DNA from: Bacteroidales bacterium
Lineage (GTDB): Bacteria; Bacteroidota; Bacteroidia; Bacteroidales; UBA932
Length of the DNA: 64,000 nucleotides
Assembly: GCA_017617475.1 (NCBI GenBank)
Contig: JAFZWC010000073.1
Coordinates: forward strand, 1-64,000
Reading direction: 5' to 3'
The translations under genes and the position numbers were made by a program. Of this stretch, positions 16,071 to 26,700 are shown piece after piece. Positions within the stretch are counted from its first letter, which is position 1. Every line of letters begins with the position of its first letter. The notes under the pieces are model-generated. The model was not told where the DNA came from, made no database searches, and was given only the letters and a program-made list of their open reading frames with translations.

Positions 16071-19000
16071 ATGAAAAATCTCTTTTTAAGAGTAACCATG
16101 ATCATCGCGCTGCTGGCAACGACCGTTTCGGCCTTTGCCCAGAGCACGGTCACTGGTACTGTGAAAGATGCGGCCGGTGAACCTGTCATCGGCGCAGCAG
16201 TGCAGGTTAAAGGAACCCAGAACGGTGCCACCGTCAACTTCGACGGCACCTTCTCTCTTCCCGGCGTCCGCCGTGGAGAGGTCCTGGTGTTCTCCTGCAT
16301 CGGTTATGCCAACCAGGAGATTACCTGGAACAGCGGCCCTGTGAACGTGATTCTCCAGGAAGACACCGAAATGCTGGAAGGCACGGTGGTCACCGCCCTG
16401 GGTATCAAGCGTGCCACCAAGGCTCTGGGTTACGCCATGACCGAGATCAAGAGCGAAGAGCTGAACCCCAACCTCATCAACCCCGTCTCTGCCCTGCAGG
16501 GTAAGGTGGCCGGTGTGGAAATCAACAGTTCCGATGGTGGTATGTTCGGCCGCAACAAGATCCTCATCCGTGGTGCTTCCACCCTGGGTAAGAACAACCA
16601 GCCCATCTTCGTCGTTGACGGTATCATCCTGGACAACGACATCACGGACCCTTCCGCCGACTGGGACTCCAACAACCTGGACTACGGTAACCAGCTCAAG
16701 AACCTGAACCCCGACGACTTCGAGACCATCTCCGTGCTGAAGGGTGCAGCTGCTACCGCCCTGTACGGTTCCCGCGGTCTGAACGGCGCCATCATCATCA
16801 CCACCAAGAGCGGCCGCGGTACCCGTGGCCTGGGTGTCTCCTTCACCCAGACGGTGGGCTTCGACAAGGTGACCGCCGGTCCCACCTTCAACAACACTTT
16901 TGGTGAAGGTCTGTTCTCCGGTTACGGTCTGTATGAAGACTGCGCCTCCCGTTGGGATACCAACCGCCCGAACATCTGGATGGATGGTACCACCGACGTG
17001 TTCTCCCTCAAGAAGGTCTATGAGTCTTATGGCACTGACGGCTGCTCCTTCGGTCTGCCCTTCAGCGCCGTGTCCAAGATGGAATGGTACGACGGTTCCG
17101 TGGTTCCTTACGAGGCCAAGGAAAACAACTTCGTAGATGCTTACAACGTAGGTTTCAACACCAACACCAACATCACCGTTTCCGGTGGTAACGAAAAGAG
17201 CTCCATCTACGCTTCCATTTCCGAGAAGTTCTCCAAGGGTACCCTCCCGAACAACAGCTTCAACCGTTTCAGCACCCTCATCAAGGCTACCCACAAGCTG
17301 AACAACGCCATTGAGGTGGAAGGTTCCGTATCCTTCACCAATTCCGAGCCCCGCAACGCTCAGCCCAACATTGGTGAAAACTTCATCAGCGGTACCTGGG
17401 ACCGTACTTACGATGCCAAGTATTTCCGCGACAAGTATAAAGGCGACCACGGTGGTATTGCTTCCACCGCTTACGGCGACAAGTGGGGTTCCATCCCCGG
17501 CCGCGGCACCTGGTGGAGCATCTGGGAAAATGAGACCATCCAGAAGGAAACCGTAGTTCGTCCCAACCTGAAACTCACCGTCCAGTTCACCCCTTGGCTC
17601 AAGTGGGTCACTGACGGCAGCTTCAACTACTACTACACCCGTCAGGAGACCAAGCAGCCCGACTCCGGTTACGCCAACGCTTCCGGCGGCGGTTACTATG
17701 CCCTTTCCCAGAACACCAAGGAGCAGACCAACCTGAACACCAACTTCATCTTCGATTTCAACATCGGTGAAGACTGGCAGATCGGCGGCTTCCTCCGTGG
17801 TGAATATTTCAACAACTACAACTTCGCCGTTGCCACCCATACCAACAACGGTCTCATCGTGCCCAACCGTTACTTCATTGACAACTCCCGCGGTACGGTG
17901 TCCGGTTCCGGTTCCATTAGCTCCACCAAGACCATGCTGTCTCTGGTAGCCCAGGCTACGGCTTCCTTCCGCGACCAGGTGTTCCTGGAGGCTACGGCCC
18001 GTAACGACTGGACGTCCGCTCTGGTTTATGCCGACGGTCACGGTAACTACTCTTACTTCTATCCGTCCCTCAGTGCCTCCTGGCTGCTGCACGAGACCTT
18101 CGATCTCCCGAAGAGCATCTCCTTCTTCAAGCTCCGCGCTTCCATCGCCCAGGTAGGTAACGACACGGATCCGTATATCATCAATACGGCCTACTCCGTT
18201 TCCCAGCTCAAGAACAACGGTTCCGACAAGAACTACATGACCATCCCCAGCACGGTGTACGACCAGAACCTGAAGCCCGAGCGCAAGACCTCCTGGGAAC
18301 TGGGTGTTGACTACCGCATGTTCACCAACCGTCTGGGCTTGGACTTCACCTTCTATAAGGAGAACACCCGCGACCAGATCATGAGCGTGAGCCTGCCCGG
18401 CGCCTCCGGCGTTTCCAGCGCTTACATCAACGCCGGTAACATCCAGAACACCGGTTTCGAAATGGCCCTGAACACCACGCCCGTGGAAACCAGAGACTTC
18501 TCCTGGGATGTGAACTTCACCTGGACCAAGAACTGGTCCAAGATCGTGGAACTGAGCGACCTCGTAGCCAGCTACATCAAGCTGAACGGTGATCCCGACT
18601 ATGGTAACTACCGTATCGGTTCCGTGGCAAAGGTGGGCGGTACCTACGGTATCCTCATGTCCGATAAGATGCCTTTGAAGGACTACACCTACGACGACAA
18701 CGGTAACATCACCGGCGGTTCCGGCCTGCCCGTCCTCTACAACTGGCAGACCAACTATGGTTCCACCCTTATCCGTCGTAACGGCAAGGTAGAGGAAATC
18801 GGCAATTCCGTGCCGGACTTCCTCGGTTCCATCCGCACCTCCATCCGCTACAAGAGCCTCACCCTCTCCGCTTCCTTCGACGGTCGCTTCGGTGGTTATG
18901 TGGCTTCCTATCCTTCCCACTATGGTACCGCTTACGGCTATCTGGCCACCGGTATCCAGGGTGCCGATGCCGCTCACGGCGGTGTTACCTACACCTCCCG

Positions 19001-19484
19001 TTGGGACGGTATCACCTATGACGACGGTATTATCCCCGAGGGTATCTTCCCTGTGGGCACCAAGATCCCTCAGCCCGACGGCAGCACCTATGAGGTGCAG
19101 GGTGGCCAGTGGGGCACCGGTGAAACCTTCGCCGAGGTTTATGCCAAGGACAAGGTGGATCCTTGCCACGCTTCTACCTGGACGTACTACACCAACAGCT
19201 GGGGCAACGGTGTCGTGAACGACAACTGGTTCCGCAAGCTCAACTACATCTGCTTCCGTGATCTGTCCCTCGCCTGGGCCATTCCTACCAAGTGGGCCAA
19301 CGCCATCAAGTGCCAGGGTATCACCCTCCAGGCCAACGCTCACAACCTGGGTTATCTGCTGAACACCATGCCCAACAAGGAGAACCCGGAATCTGTCCGC
19401 GGTACTTCCGCTGCTGAGTTCCGTGTCCGTAACATGCAGGGCGTGACCACGTACTTCACCTTCACTATCAACGCTAAGTTCTAA
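16071..19484 (+). CDS. SusC/RagA-type TonB-linked outer-membrane protein, pair 1
   Basis: A TonB-dependent glycan importer of 1137 residues. Signal peptide 1-23 (AFAQ); carboxypeptidase-regulatory-like domain about 25-100 (GTVKDAAGEPVIGAAVQVKG, VLVFSCIGYANQEI); then EGTVVTALGIKRATKALGYA, the SusC linker/TonB-box region; plug about 120-240 (LQGKVAGVEI, IRGASTLGKNNQPIFVVDGI, ISVLKGAAATALYGSRGLNG); barrel to the end. It lacks the N-terminal STN domain that couples some receptors to ECF anti-sigma factors. The SusD partner starts 12 bases downstream. Divergent GH92 and CBM9-like genes point to alpha-mannosidic N-glycan fragments as substrate; this is inference. Confidence 0.93.
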   Translation: MKNLFLRVTMIIALLATTVSAFAQSTVTGTVKDAAGEPVIGAAVQVKGTQNGATVNFDGTFSLPGVRRGEVLVFSCIGYANQEITWNSGPVNVILQEDTEMLEGTVVTALGIKRATKALGYAMTEIKSEELNPNLINPVSALQGKVAGVEINSSDGGMFGRNKILIRGASTLGKNNQPIFVVDGIILDNDITDPSADWDSNNLDYGNQLKNLNPDDFETISVLKGAAATALYGSRGLNGAIIITTKSGRGTRGLGVSFTQTVGFDKVTAGPTFNNTFGEGLFSGYGLYEDCASRWDTNRPNIWMDGTTDVFSLKKVYESYGTDGCSFGLPFSAVSKMEWYDGSVVPYEAKENNFVDAYNVGFNTNTNITVSGGNEKSSIYASISEKFSKGTLPNNSFNRFSTLIKATHKLNNAIEVEGSVSFTNSEPRNAQPNIGENFISGTWDRTYDAKYFRDKYKGDHGGIASTAYGDKWGSIPGRGTWWSIWENETIQKETVVRPNLKLTVQFTPWLKWVTDGSFNYYYTRQETKQPDSGYANASGGGYYALSQNTKEQTNLNTNFIFDFNIGEDWQIGGFLRGEYFNNYNFAVATHTNNGLIVPNRYFIDNSRGTVSGSGSISSTKTMLSLVAQATASFRDQVFLEATARNDWTSALVYADGHGNYSYFYPSLSASWLLHETFDLPKSISFFKLRASIAQVGNDTDPYIINTAYSVSQLKNNGSDKNYMTIPSTVYDQNLKPERKTSWELGVDYRMFTNRLGLDFTFYKENTRDQIMSVSLPGASGVSSAYINAGNIQNTGFEMALNTTPVETRDFSWDVNFTWTKNWSKIVELSDLVASYIKLNGDPDYGNYRIGSVAKVGGTYGILMSDKMPLKDYTYDDNGNITGGSGLPVLYNWQTNYGSTLIRRNGKVEEIGNSVPDFLGSIRTSIRYKSLTLSASFDGRFGGYVASYPSHYGTAYGYLATGIQGADAAHGGVTYTSRWDGITYDDGIIPEGIFPVGTKIPQPDGSTYEVQGGQWGTGETFAEVYAKDKVDPCHASTWTYYTNSWGNGVVNDNWFRKLNYICFRDLSLAWAIPTKWANAIKCQGITLQANAHNLGYLLNTMPNKENPESVRGTSAAEFRVRNMQGVTTYFTFTINAKF

Positions 19485-19496
19485 AAGGCAACAACC

Positions 19497-21365
19497 ATGA
19501 AAGCAACTAAAATATTCATTGCATTGTCTCTGCTTGCGGTCGTTGGCTTAACTTCTTGCCGCAAACAGTTTGCCGAGCTCAACCAGAACCCGACGGCCGT
19601 CACTCTGGCAGAACCGTCCTATCTGGCCACCCGCGCCATGACGCTCTTCGAGACCAACGACTACACCTTCTGGTTCTACAACCAGCCTCTGTATGCCAAA
19701 TGGACCCAGATGGGCGCCTCCGGCACCTTCAATGAGGGTACCTATGGTGTACCTACCGGTATCAACAGGCAGACCTCCTATATCACCATGCTCACCTATC
19801 GCAACGACATTGACAAGTATATCGAGGACTTCGATCATCCGGAGTCCAAGGCATACTCTGCCATGGTAGGCGTTCTGGCTGTTTACGGTGCCATTTATGC
19901 CATCGATATCAATGGTGACATCCAGTATACGGAAGCCTCCCAGTATCGTTACGGCGGCGCTCTCACCCCGAACTACGACAAGGTGGAAGCCCTCTACGAC
20001 CTCTTTGTGACGGAACTGGACCAGTATATCGCCACCTTCAAGGATGCCTCCCAGGTAGTGGTTGCCGGTCAGGACATCATCTACGGCGGCAAGATGGACA
20101 AGTGGGCCAAACTGGCTAACACCCTCAAGCTCAAGATTGCCGTGCGTCTGTACAACCAGAACGCCAGCAAGGCCGGTCAGATTGCCTCGAGCGTCCTTTC
20201 CAACAGCGCCGGTTACATCGACAGCATGGAAGATGCCTTCATCTTCCACAAAGCCGATGCAGCCACCGGTGGCGACCTCGCTTACCAGACGGGCAACTCC
20301 TACTCCGGTTGGATTGCTTCTTCCAGTGAGAACGTCATCAACTTCATGGTGAATGGCCGTGACCCTCGCGTCCGTTTCTTCTACTACAAGAACGGCTTCA
20401 ACTCCAAGGTGATCCAGGAATTCATCGACGAAGGCAAGACCGAGGATCTCCCTCCTTACGTGTTGGCAAACATTAACCTGGACGAGGAAGGCAACTTCGA
20501 ATCCTACAAGCTGGGCGAACCCTGGTGCCGCTACTTTGGTATTCCTATCGTGTGGAACATGTCCCCCGAATATGACCAGTATCTGGGCGTTTACTTCGAG
20601 ACCACCGACCGCTACCAGCTCACCGTTGGCGACGCCAAGAAGAGCTACAGCTGGTCTTCCGGCCTGAACGAAGAAATGATCCGCGGCCGTGTGGACTTCA
20701 CCGTTCCCACCATCCCCGGCGGTCCCGTTATCACGGACACCGAAGACGTTCCCTGGTGGGGTCTCTATCTGGGTGCCGGTGAAACCAACCTGTACCTGGC
20801 CGAACTCCGTCAGCTGGGCGCCATCTCCACCGGCTCTGCCCAGGCTTACTACGAGCGTGGCGTAGAACTCTCCGTGAAGGAGTGGGACTATGTGGCCGCT
20901 CAGAACAAGATCCCTTACTACGGCACCACCTACGGCTACGATCCGCTTGAAGAAAGCATCGAGCTGAAGGACGGCGAAATCGAAGCCATGCTGGCTACCG
21001 ACGCCGTGAAGTGGGATGGCTCCATGGAGAAGATCTATCTGCAGCAGCTGATGAACTTCACCATGATGCCCGACGAAATGTTCGTAACGGCCCGTCGTTC
21101 CGGTTACCCGAAGGTGGGTTCCACCCTTCTTCCTTTCGTGGACTTCGGCAGCAAGTTTGCCCGTACGGCCATTCCTCGCCGCTTCGAGTTCTCCGAGCCC
21201 ACGCCTACCGATATCATGCACGATATCCGCGTAGCCAACCTGAAGGATCAGGGCTTCACCATGGGTACCAACCAGTCCGGTACCGGCTTTGCCACCACCA
21301 CCGTGCTCAACACCGAGCGCCTGTGGCAGGACCAGAACGCACCCCAGTGGGGCGAAGGCAAGTAA
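19497..21365 (+). CDS. SusD/RagB family glycan-binding lipoprotein, pair 1
   Basis: A surface lipoprotein of 622 residues (lipobox GLTSC, Cys21) that forms the lid on SusC and captures oligosaccharides. Typical SusD features: N-terminal ELNQNPTAV, a long helical TPR-like body (KWAKLANTLKLKIAVRLYNQ is the conserved SusD helix) and C-terminal MPDEMFVTARRSGYPKVGST. It resembles the SusD_like_2/RagB subgroup. Translation is probably coupled to susC1 by the 12-base gap. A terminator follows at 21391. Confidence 0.9.
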   Translation: MKATKIFIALSLLAVVGLTSCRKQFAELNQNPTAVTLAEPSYLATRAMTLFETNDYTFWFYNQPLYAKWTQMGASGTFNEGTYGVPTGINRQTSYITMLTYRNDIDKYIEDFDHPESKAYSAMVGVLAVYGAIYAIDINGDIQYTEASQYRYGGALTPNYDKVEALYDLFVTELDQYIATFKDASQVVVAGQDIIYGGKMDKWAKLANTLKLKIAVRLYNQNASKAGQIASSVLSNSAGYIDSMEDAFIFHKADAATGGDLAYQTGNSYSGWIASSSENVINFMVNGRDPRVRFFYYKNGFNSKVIQEFIDEGKTEDLPPYVLANINLDEEGNFESYKLGEPWCRYFGIPIVWNMSPEYDQYLGVYFETTDRYQLTVGDAKKSYSWSSGLNEEMIRGRVDFTVPTIPGGPVITDTEDVPWWGLYLGAGETNLYLAELRQLGAISTGSAQAYYERGVELSVKEWDYVAAQNKIPYYGTTYGYDPLEESIELKDGEIEAMLATDAVKWDGSMEKIYLQQLMNFTMMPDEMFVTARRSGYPKVGSTLLPFVDFGSKFARTAIPRRFEFSEPTPTDIMHDIRVANLKDQGFTMGTNQSGTGFATTTVLNTERLWQDQNAPQWGEGK

Positions 21366-21390
21366 TATCGGCCTGATTTTTGAATGAATG

Positions 21391-21422
21391 ATGGCGCCGC
21401 CCGTTGTGACGGCGCCATTTTT
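21391..21422 (+). terminator. Rho-independent terminator after susD1
   Basis: A perfect 9 bp stem (ATGGCGCCG with CGGCGCCAT) is followed by T. It ends the susC1/susD1 unit 12 bases before the next gene. Confidence 0.9.
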
Positions 21423-21434
21423 AACTTCCGTTGT

Positions 21435-22112
21435 ATGAGACGTTTATTTGTTATAGTTCTATTGGCGGCCTTGACGGGCCTTTCTGCCCTGGCCCAGCAG
21501 CGCTATTACCTATTCTCCGAATTCAAGCCCGGAGAAATCTCTTTCAAGGGTTTTTCCCGTCCGGAGAGGGTACTCATGAATATTGACGCCATGGGGCAGC
21601 GCATCTTTTATTTCCAGGGGGAAACGCTGATGGAGCTTACCAATGCCGCCATGATCGACACCCTCAAGGTCAACGGGCTCAAGTTCGTGGTCAAGGATGG
21701 CCTTTTGTGCGAGCAGATGGCCTGGCAGAACGATACCGTCTACGTGAACTGGAAGTTTAAAAGAGTGAACAAGGGCTCGAAAGGTGCCCTGGGCTTCACC
21801 ACGCAGGCCAAGGTGGAGGTATTGCACTCCTTTGAATTCACTCCCGCCACGCCTTTCCCGGTCACGGACTGGCATTTGTATTCCGAAGACGGGGACGGCG
21901 GTTCCGTAGAGGTGTGGCAGCGCAAGAACGACAATACGTATTTCTTCTTTGCCGATGGAAAAGAATACAAGACCAAGCGCCTCAAGGATCTGTATGCGGC
22001 ATTCCCGCAGCAGGCCCCGGCCCTGAAGGCCTACGTCAAGGAAAAGAAATACACCATGGAAAATGCGCAGCAGGCCCTCACGGTCATAGCTTACCTGAAA
22101 AGCCTGCTCTAA
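21435..22112 (+). CDS. Secreted protein of unknown function
   Basis: A 225-residue exported protein that I do not assign to a named family. It has a signal peptide (MRRLFVIVLLAALTGLSALA, cleavage near residue 20) and then a compact, mostly beta region with many aromatic residues (YYLFSEFKPGEISFKGFSR, IFYFQGETLMEL, DTVYVNWKFKRVNKG, NTYFFFADGKEYKTKRLKDL) and a charged helical C-terminus. The ATG at 21435 was chosen because it opens the signal peptide; an ATG at 21384 lies before and inside the terminator. No promoter is obvious, and the gene starts 12 bases past the susD1 terminator, so it may depend on read-through. It is probably a periplasmic protein. Confidence 0.6.
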   Translation: MRRLFVIVLLAALTGLSALAQQRYYLFSEFKPGEISFKGFSRPERVLMNIDAMGQRIFYFQGETLMELTNAAMIDTLKVNGLKFVVKDGLLCEQMAWQNDTVYVNWKFKRVNKGSKGALGFTTQAKVEVLHSFEFTPATPFPVTDWHLYSEDGDGGSVEVWQRKNDNTYFFFADGKEYKTKRLKDLYAAFPQQAPALKAYVKEKKYTMENAQQALTVIAYLKSLL

Positions 22113-22120
22113 AGAAAACC

Positions 22121-22147
22121 AAGGGCGACCGGAAGGGCCGCCCTTAT
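22121..22147 (+). terminator. Terminator with conserved C.A mismatch, between convergent genes
   Basis: Arms AAGGGCGACC (22121-22130) and GGCCGCCCTT (22136-22145) pair except for A22128 opposite C22138. It separates the secreted protein gene from the convergent GH29 gene. It is a member of the five-copy mismatch family. Confidence 0.8.
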
Positions 22148-22149
22148 TA

Positions 22150-23523
22150 TTATAGGTTGAATTTAAGCGCCAGGGGCTCCTGTTTCAGGTTCTTGGGCAG
22201 TTTTAAAGTAACCCGGTCACCTTTCACGGTGGCCTTTACTTTTTTGCCGTTGTTCAGGATGGTGACCTTGCCGCCTTTGGGCAGGTTTCCGGTCCATTCC
22301 AGGGTGGCGGGAAGGTTCTCCCCGTCCGGCAGGGCGTAGACGGCGTAAAGCGTTTTTCCGTCCTTGGAGGCGTTGAACCACAGCTTGTCGCAATTGTAGT
22401 TGGCTGTGATGCGTGTGTTGTAGATGGCTTCTCCGCATCGGCCCAGCCATTCGCCTATTTCCTGGAGGATAACCTCGGCCTCTTCCTCTATGATGCCTCC
22501 CGGCGTGGGGCCGACGCCCAGTACGAAGCAGCCGCCTTTGGCCACAATCTCCGAAAGGATGTCAATGACGCGGCGGGCGGTCTTGTAATTGCGGCGCGGC
22601 GTCCATCCCCAGTCGTTGCCCAGGGTGATGCAACTCTCCCAGGGATGGGCTATCTGGCGGTCCGGAACGCTGCGCTCGGGGGTCTGGTAATTCTCGTTGG
22701 GGCCCTGGATGGTGCGGTCCACGCTTATGAGACCGGGGCTCACCTTGCGGGCGTCCACCAGGATGTCCCCCAGGCCCACCTGCTCTCCGGTGATCCATCC
22801 GCCGTCCAGCCACAGAATGTCCAGCTTGCCGTAGCGGCCTCCCGTAAGCTCACGAAGCTGGTTCTGGGTAAAGGTGACGTAGTTCTGCCACCAGTCCGGG
22901 TGCATGTCTACCTTATAATTAATACCGCGGCGCGGGGTGGCGTAGTAGGGGTTCCAGAACCATTCGCAGTGCCAGTCCGGCTTGGAGAAATAGGCGCCGA
23001 TCCAGAAGTCCTCGGCCCGGAAGGCGTCGAAGACGTACTTGGCGGCATCGGCCCTGGGGTTGTCCTTGAAGGGGCCGGCCTTGGCTATGGAGAAGTCCGT
23101 GTACTTGGAGTCGAAGAGGCAGAATCCGTCGTGGTGCTTGGTGGTGAAAATCATGTACTTCATGCCGGCGTCCTTGAACACCTTCGCCCACTGCTCCGGA
23201 TTGAAGTCCACGGGGTTGAACTCCTTGGAGAGGCCCCAGTACCACTGCTTGTAGCCCTCGTAGGTGGTTCCCTTCGGGCGCACAATCCAGTCTTCGTTGC
23301 AGATGTTCCAGGATTCCACTATGCCGGGCACGCTGTACAGGCCCCAGTGCATGAGAACGCCGAACTTGAGGTCTTGCCACTGGTCCAGTTTGGCCAGGAC
23401 GGCCGGGTCCGTAGGCCACTGGTAACCGTCGGACTGTTCGTGTACGAAACTGTTGTCCTGGGCCGAAGTTGTAAGAGCAAAGCCCAAAAACAGGGTAAGG
23501 AGGGTAAGGGTTCTCTTCATCAT
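22150..23523 (-). CDS. GH29 alpha-L-fucosidase
   Basis: An exported retaining alpha-L-fucosidase of about 457 residues. Signal peptide MMKRTLTLLTLFLGFALTTS; then GH29 motifs KFGVLMHWGLYSVPGI, YMIFTTKHHDGFCLFDSKYT, and KLDILWLDGGW with nucleophile Asp240. The C-terminal beta-sandwich is short. The start was placed at 23523 (or 23520), not at the longer frame start 23544, because a -7 element on this strand at 23542-23549 would put the longer start upstream of the transcript. It is divergent from susC2. It probably removes terminal fucose from host glycans; alpha-1,2/3/4 linkage preference cannot be read from the sequence. Confidence 0.92.
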   Translation of the reverse strand: MMKRTLTLLTLFLGFALTTSAQDNSFVHEQSDGYQWPTDPAVLAKLDQWQDLKFGVLMHWGLYSVPGIVESWNICNEDWIVRPKGTTYEGYKQWYWGLSKEFNPVDFNPEQWAKVFKDAGMKYMIFTTKHHDGFCLFDSKYTDFSIAKAGPFKDNPRADAAKYVFDAFRAEDFWIGAYFSKPDWHCEWFWNPYYATPRRGINYKVDMHPDWWQNYVTFTQNQLRELTGGRYGKLDILWLDGGWITGEQVGLGDILVDARKVSPGLISVDRTIQGPNENYQTPERSVPDRQIAHPWESCITLGNDWGWTPRRNYKTARRVIDILSEIVAKGGCFVLGVGPTPGGIIEEEAEVILQEIGEWLGRCGEAIYNTRITANYNCDKLWFNASKDGKTLYAVYALPDGENLPATLEWTGNLPKGGKVTILNNGKKVKATVKGDRVTLKLPKNLKQEPLALKFNL

Positions 23524-23541
23524 AATCACAAGGTTAATGCA

Positions 23542-23549
23542 CAAATATA
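23542..23549 (-). promoter_or_regulatory. Putative -7 element for the GH29 gene
   Basis: The minus strand reads TATATTTG, 18 bases upstream of the ATG at 23523. It decides the start of the fucosidase gene. Confidence 0.55.
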
Positions 23550-23625
23550 ATAATAATCAGCAAATTATGAAATAGCTTAACGTTATTAAACAATTTTATA
23601 ATCATAGTATTATTTTAACATTTCC

Positions 23626-23656
23626 TTTGACTATTTTGTCATTTTTTGTAACTTTG
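23626..23656 (+). promoter_or_regulatory. Promoter of susC2
   Basis: TTTG at 23626-23629, a 19 bp spacer, then TAACTTTG at 23649-23656: a textbook Bacteroidetes promoter. The leader to the ATG at 23714 is about 50 bases. Confidence 0.75.
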
Positions 23657-23713
23657 TAAATCTGTTAACCTAATTTGAGTTATCAATACAACCACTAATT
23701 AACAAATTTCTCT

Positions 23714-26700
23714 ATGTTCAAAAAGCTTCAATCAGTATTACTGATGGTCATCCTGGTCTCCGTGTCCTGGGTGGCTTCTGCTCAGAACCAGACGGCAAAA
23801 GGTGTTGTCGTGGACAACATCGGCCCCGTCGTTGGTGCTGGCGTAGTTGTAGCCGGAACGTCCAACGGTGCCATCACCGACGTGGACGGCTCCTTTACAC
23901 TCCCGAATGTGCCGAAGGGCGCAACCCTCGTGGTGAGCTGTATCGGCTACGAAACCGTCGAGGTTGTGTTCAATGGCCAGCCCATTAACGTAACCCTCCG
24001 CGAAGACAGCGAACTCCTGGACGAGGTAGTTGTCACCGCCCTCGGTATCTCCCGTGAAAAGAAGTCCCTCGGTTATGCCGTGCAGGACGTCAAGGCCGAT
24101 GAGCTGGTCCGTGGCGGATCGGCCAACCTGACCGACGCCCTCCAGGGCAAGATCGCCGGTCTGCAGATCAGCAACTCCGGTACCGGCGTGGGTGGTTCCA
24201 CCCGCGTGGTTATCCGTGGTAGCTCCTCCCTCTCCAACAACGACCAGCCCCTGTATGTGGTGGACGGTGTTCCTTATGACACCGGCGGTCACGACATCGA
24301 CGGCCAGGCAGGTCTGTGGGGTGGTACCGACCGCAGCGGCGGTGCTTTCGACCTCAACCCCGACGATATCGAGAGCATCTCCGTGCTGAAAGGCCCCACC
24401 GCCGCCGCTCTGTACGGTTCTCGCGCTGGTAATGGCGTCATCCTCATCACCACTAAGAAGGGTGGCAAGGACAGCGAAGCCATCGGCGTTACCTATACCG
24501 GCAAGTTCACCTGGAGCCCCGTCTCCTACTTCCTGAATCTCCAGAACACCTACGGTCAGGGTTCCAGCGGTCAGTACAACGCTGACGCTACCGGTTCCTG
24601 GGGTGCCAAGATGACGGGCCAGAGCGTTCCCGCTTGGTGGGACGCCAGCCAGTCCGCCATGTACAAGGGCGACGTGAACCCTTACAAGGAGTTCTATCGC
24701 ACCGGCAGCACTTACAGCCACAATGTGACCATCGCCGGCGGCAAGGACAATCCCTGGCGTATCTCCCTCGGCCGTGACGACAACAACTCCGTGATCAAGC
24801 CCACCACCATCGGCAAGACCAGCGTAGACGTCGTTGCCCGTTTCGAAGCCACCAAGTGGCTGCACTTCGACGTGAAGGCCAACTATGTGAAGACCACCGG
24901 TAACAACCGTCAGACCCGCGGTCTGTATGGTACTTCCTTCTATATCACCTCCATGCCGCGCAGCATCCGCATGGCCGACCTGGAAAAATATGCCGTGGAT
25001 GAGAACGCAGCCGCCCTGGGCGAAGTCTGCCACCTCAACTGGTATGGCCCCAACGCCGACTACCAGAACCCTTACTTCATCCAGCGTCAGTTCAACAACC
25101 AGGATATCCAGAACAAGTTCTTCGGGATGGGCAAGATGACCATCGACTTCACCAAGAACCTGCACTTCACCTTGAAAGAAGGTTACAACTGGGTAGACTT
25201 CCAGCAGAAGAACTGGTATCCTTATAAGGATCCTGTGTTCACTTCCGCTTATCCTGAGGTTTCCATGACCAAGAGCACCCGTATCGAGAGCAACCTCGAA
25301 GGCCTCCTGAGCTACAACAACAAGTTCGGCGACTTCGACTTCGGCGCCAGCGTGGGTGGCAACATCATGCACGCCAAGTCCGAGAGTGTCTGGGGCGACG
25401 GCAAGAAGATTCCCATCGTGGGAGCCATGTACATCGCTGCCGGTACGCAGTATGCCTCCAACTCCGTCTACGAGAAGGAAATCCAGTCCCTGTACGCTTT
25501 CGCCAACGTTGGCTACAAGAACTTCCTCTTCCTGGATCTGACCGCCCGTAACGACTGGTCCTCCACCCTCCCTGCCGCCAACCGCAGCTACTTCTATCCT
25601 TCCGTGAGCGCCTCCTGGCTCATCACCGGCATGATGGACGAGCTGGGCGTAGGCTACAACAAGGACATCCTGGACTATGGTAAGATCCGCGCTTCCTGGG
25701 CCCTCGTGGGTAAGGATACCGAGCCTTATCAGCTGGCTACCACCTACGGCAGCACCACCGATGCCACCGGCCTCATCACCATCACCCAGAATACCACCCA
25801 GGCCAACGCCAACCTGAAACCGGAAATGGCCAACTCCTGGGAAATCGGTACCGAATGGCACTTCTTCAAGAACCGCCTGGGCATCGACTTCACCTATTAC
25901 AACACCACCACCAAGAACCAGGTCATGAGCGTTGCCATGCCTTACTCCTCCGGTGTGGAGAGAAAGTACATCAACGCCGGTGTCATCAACAACAGCGGTA
26001 TTGAACTCCAGCTCAATGGCGACATCATCCGCACCCGTGACATCACCCTCGGCGCCACCCTCAACCTGGCCCGCAACGTGAACAAGGTGAAGGAACTCTA
26101 TCATGACGCCGAATCCGGCATCGACGTGAGCCAGTACGAACTGGGTCACATGACCGGTAGCGCCGGTGTGTATGTGCGTGCTTACGAAGGCGAGCCCATG
26201 GGCTCCATCTACGGCACCGGCTATGTCCGTGACGCCAATGGCAACATCCAGATGAAGGACGGTCTGCCCGTTTCCGAATCTGAGGTGTACCTGGGCTCCG
26301 TACAGCCTAAGTTCACCGGTTCCTTCGGCCTCAACTTCGCATGGAAGGGCCTCAGCGCCAGCGCCCTGTTCAACTTCAAGGCCGGTGGCAAGCTCTTCTC
26401 CGTGACCGAGTACGCCGCCGCCCATGCCGGTACCGCCGCCCGCACCGAGAACCGTGACAACTTCACGTTTAACGGTACCAAGGTGGACGCCCAGGCCTTC
26501 TGGACCAGCTCCCCTGCCGAGGAATTCATCTATGACGCTTCCTTCCTGAAGCTGGGTGAAGCCTCCATCGGCTACAGCATCCCTCGCAAGGCTCTGGAGA
26601 ACTTTGCCGGTGGCTTCATCAAGACCGCCAAGGTTTCCGTCTACGGCAGCAACCTCCTCTATCTGATTTCGCACACTCCCGGCACCACCCCGGACGGTTC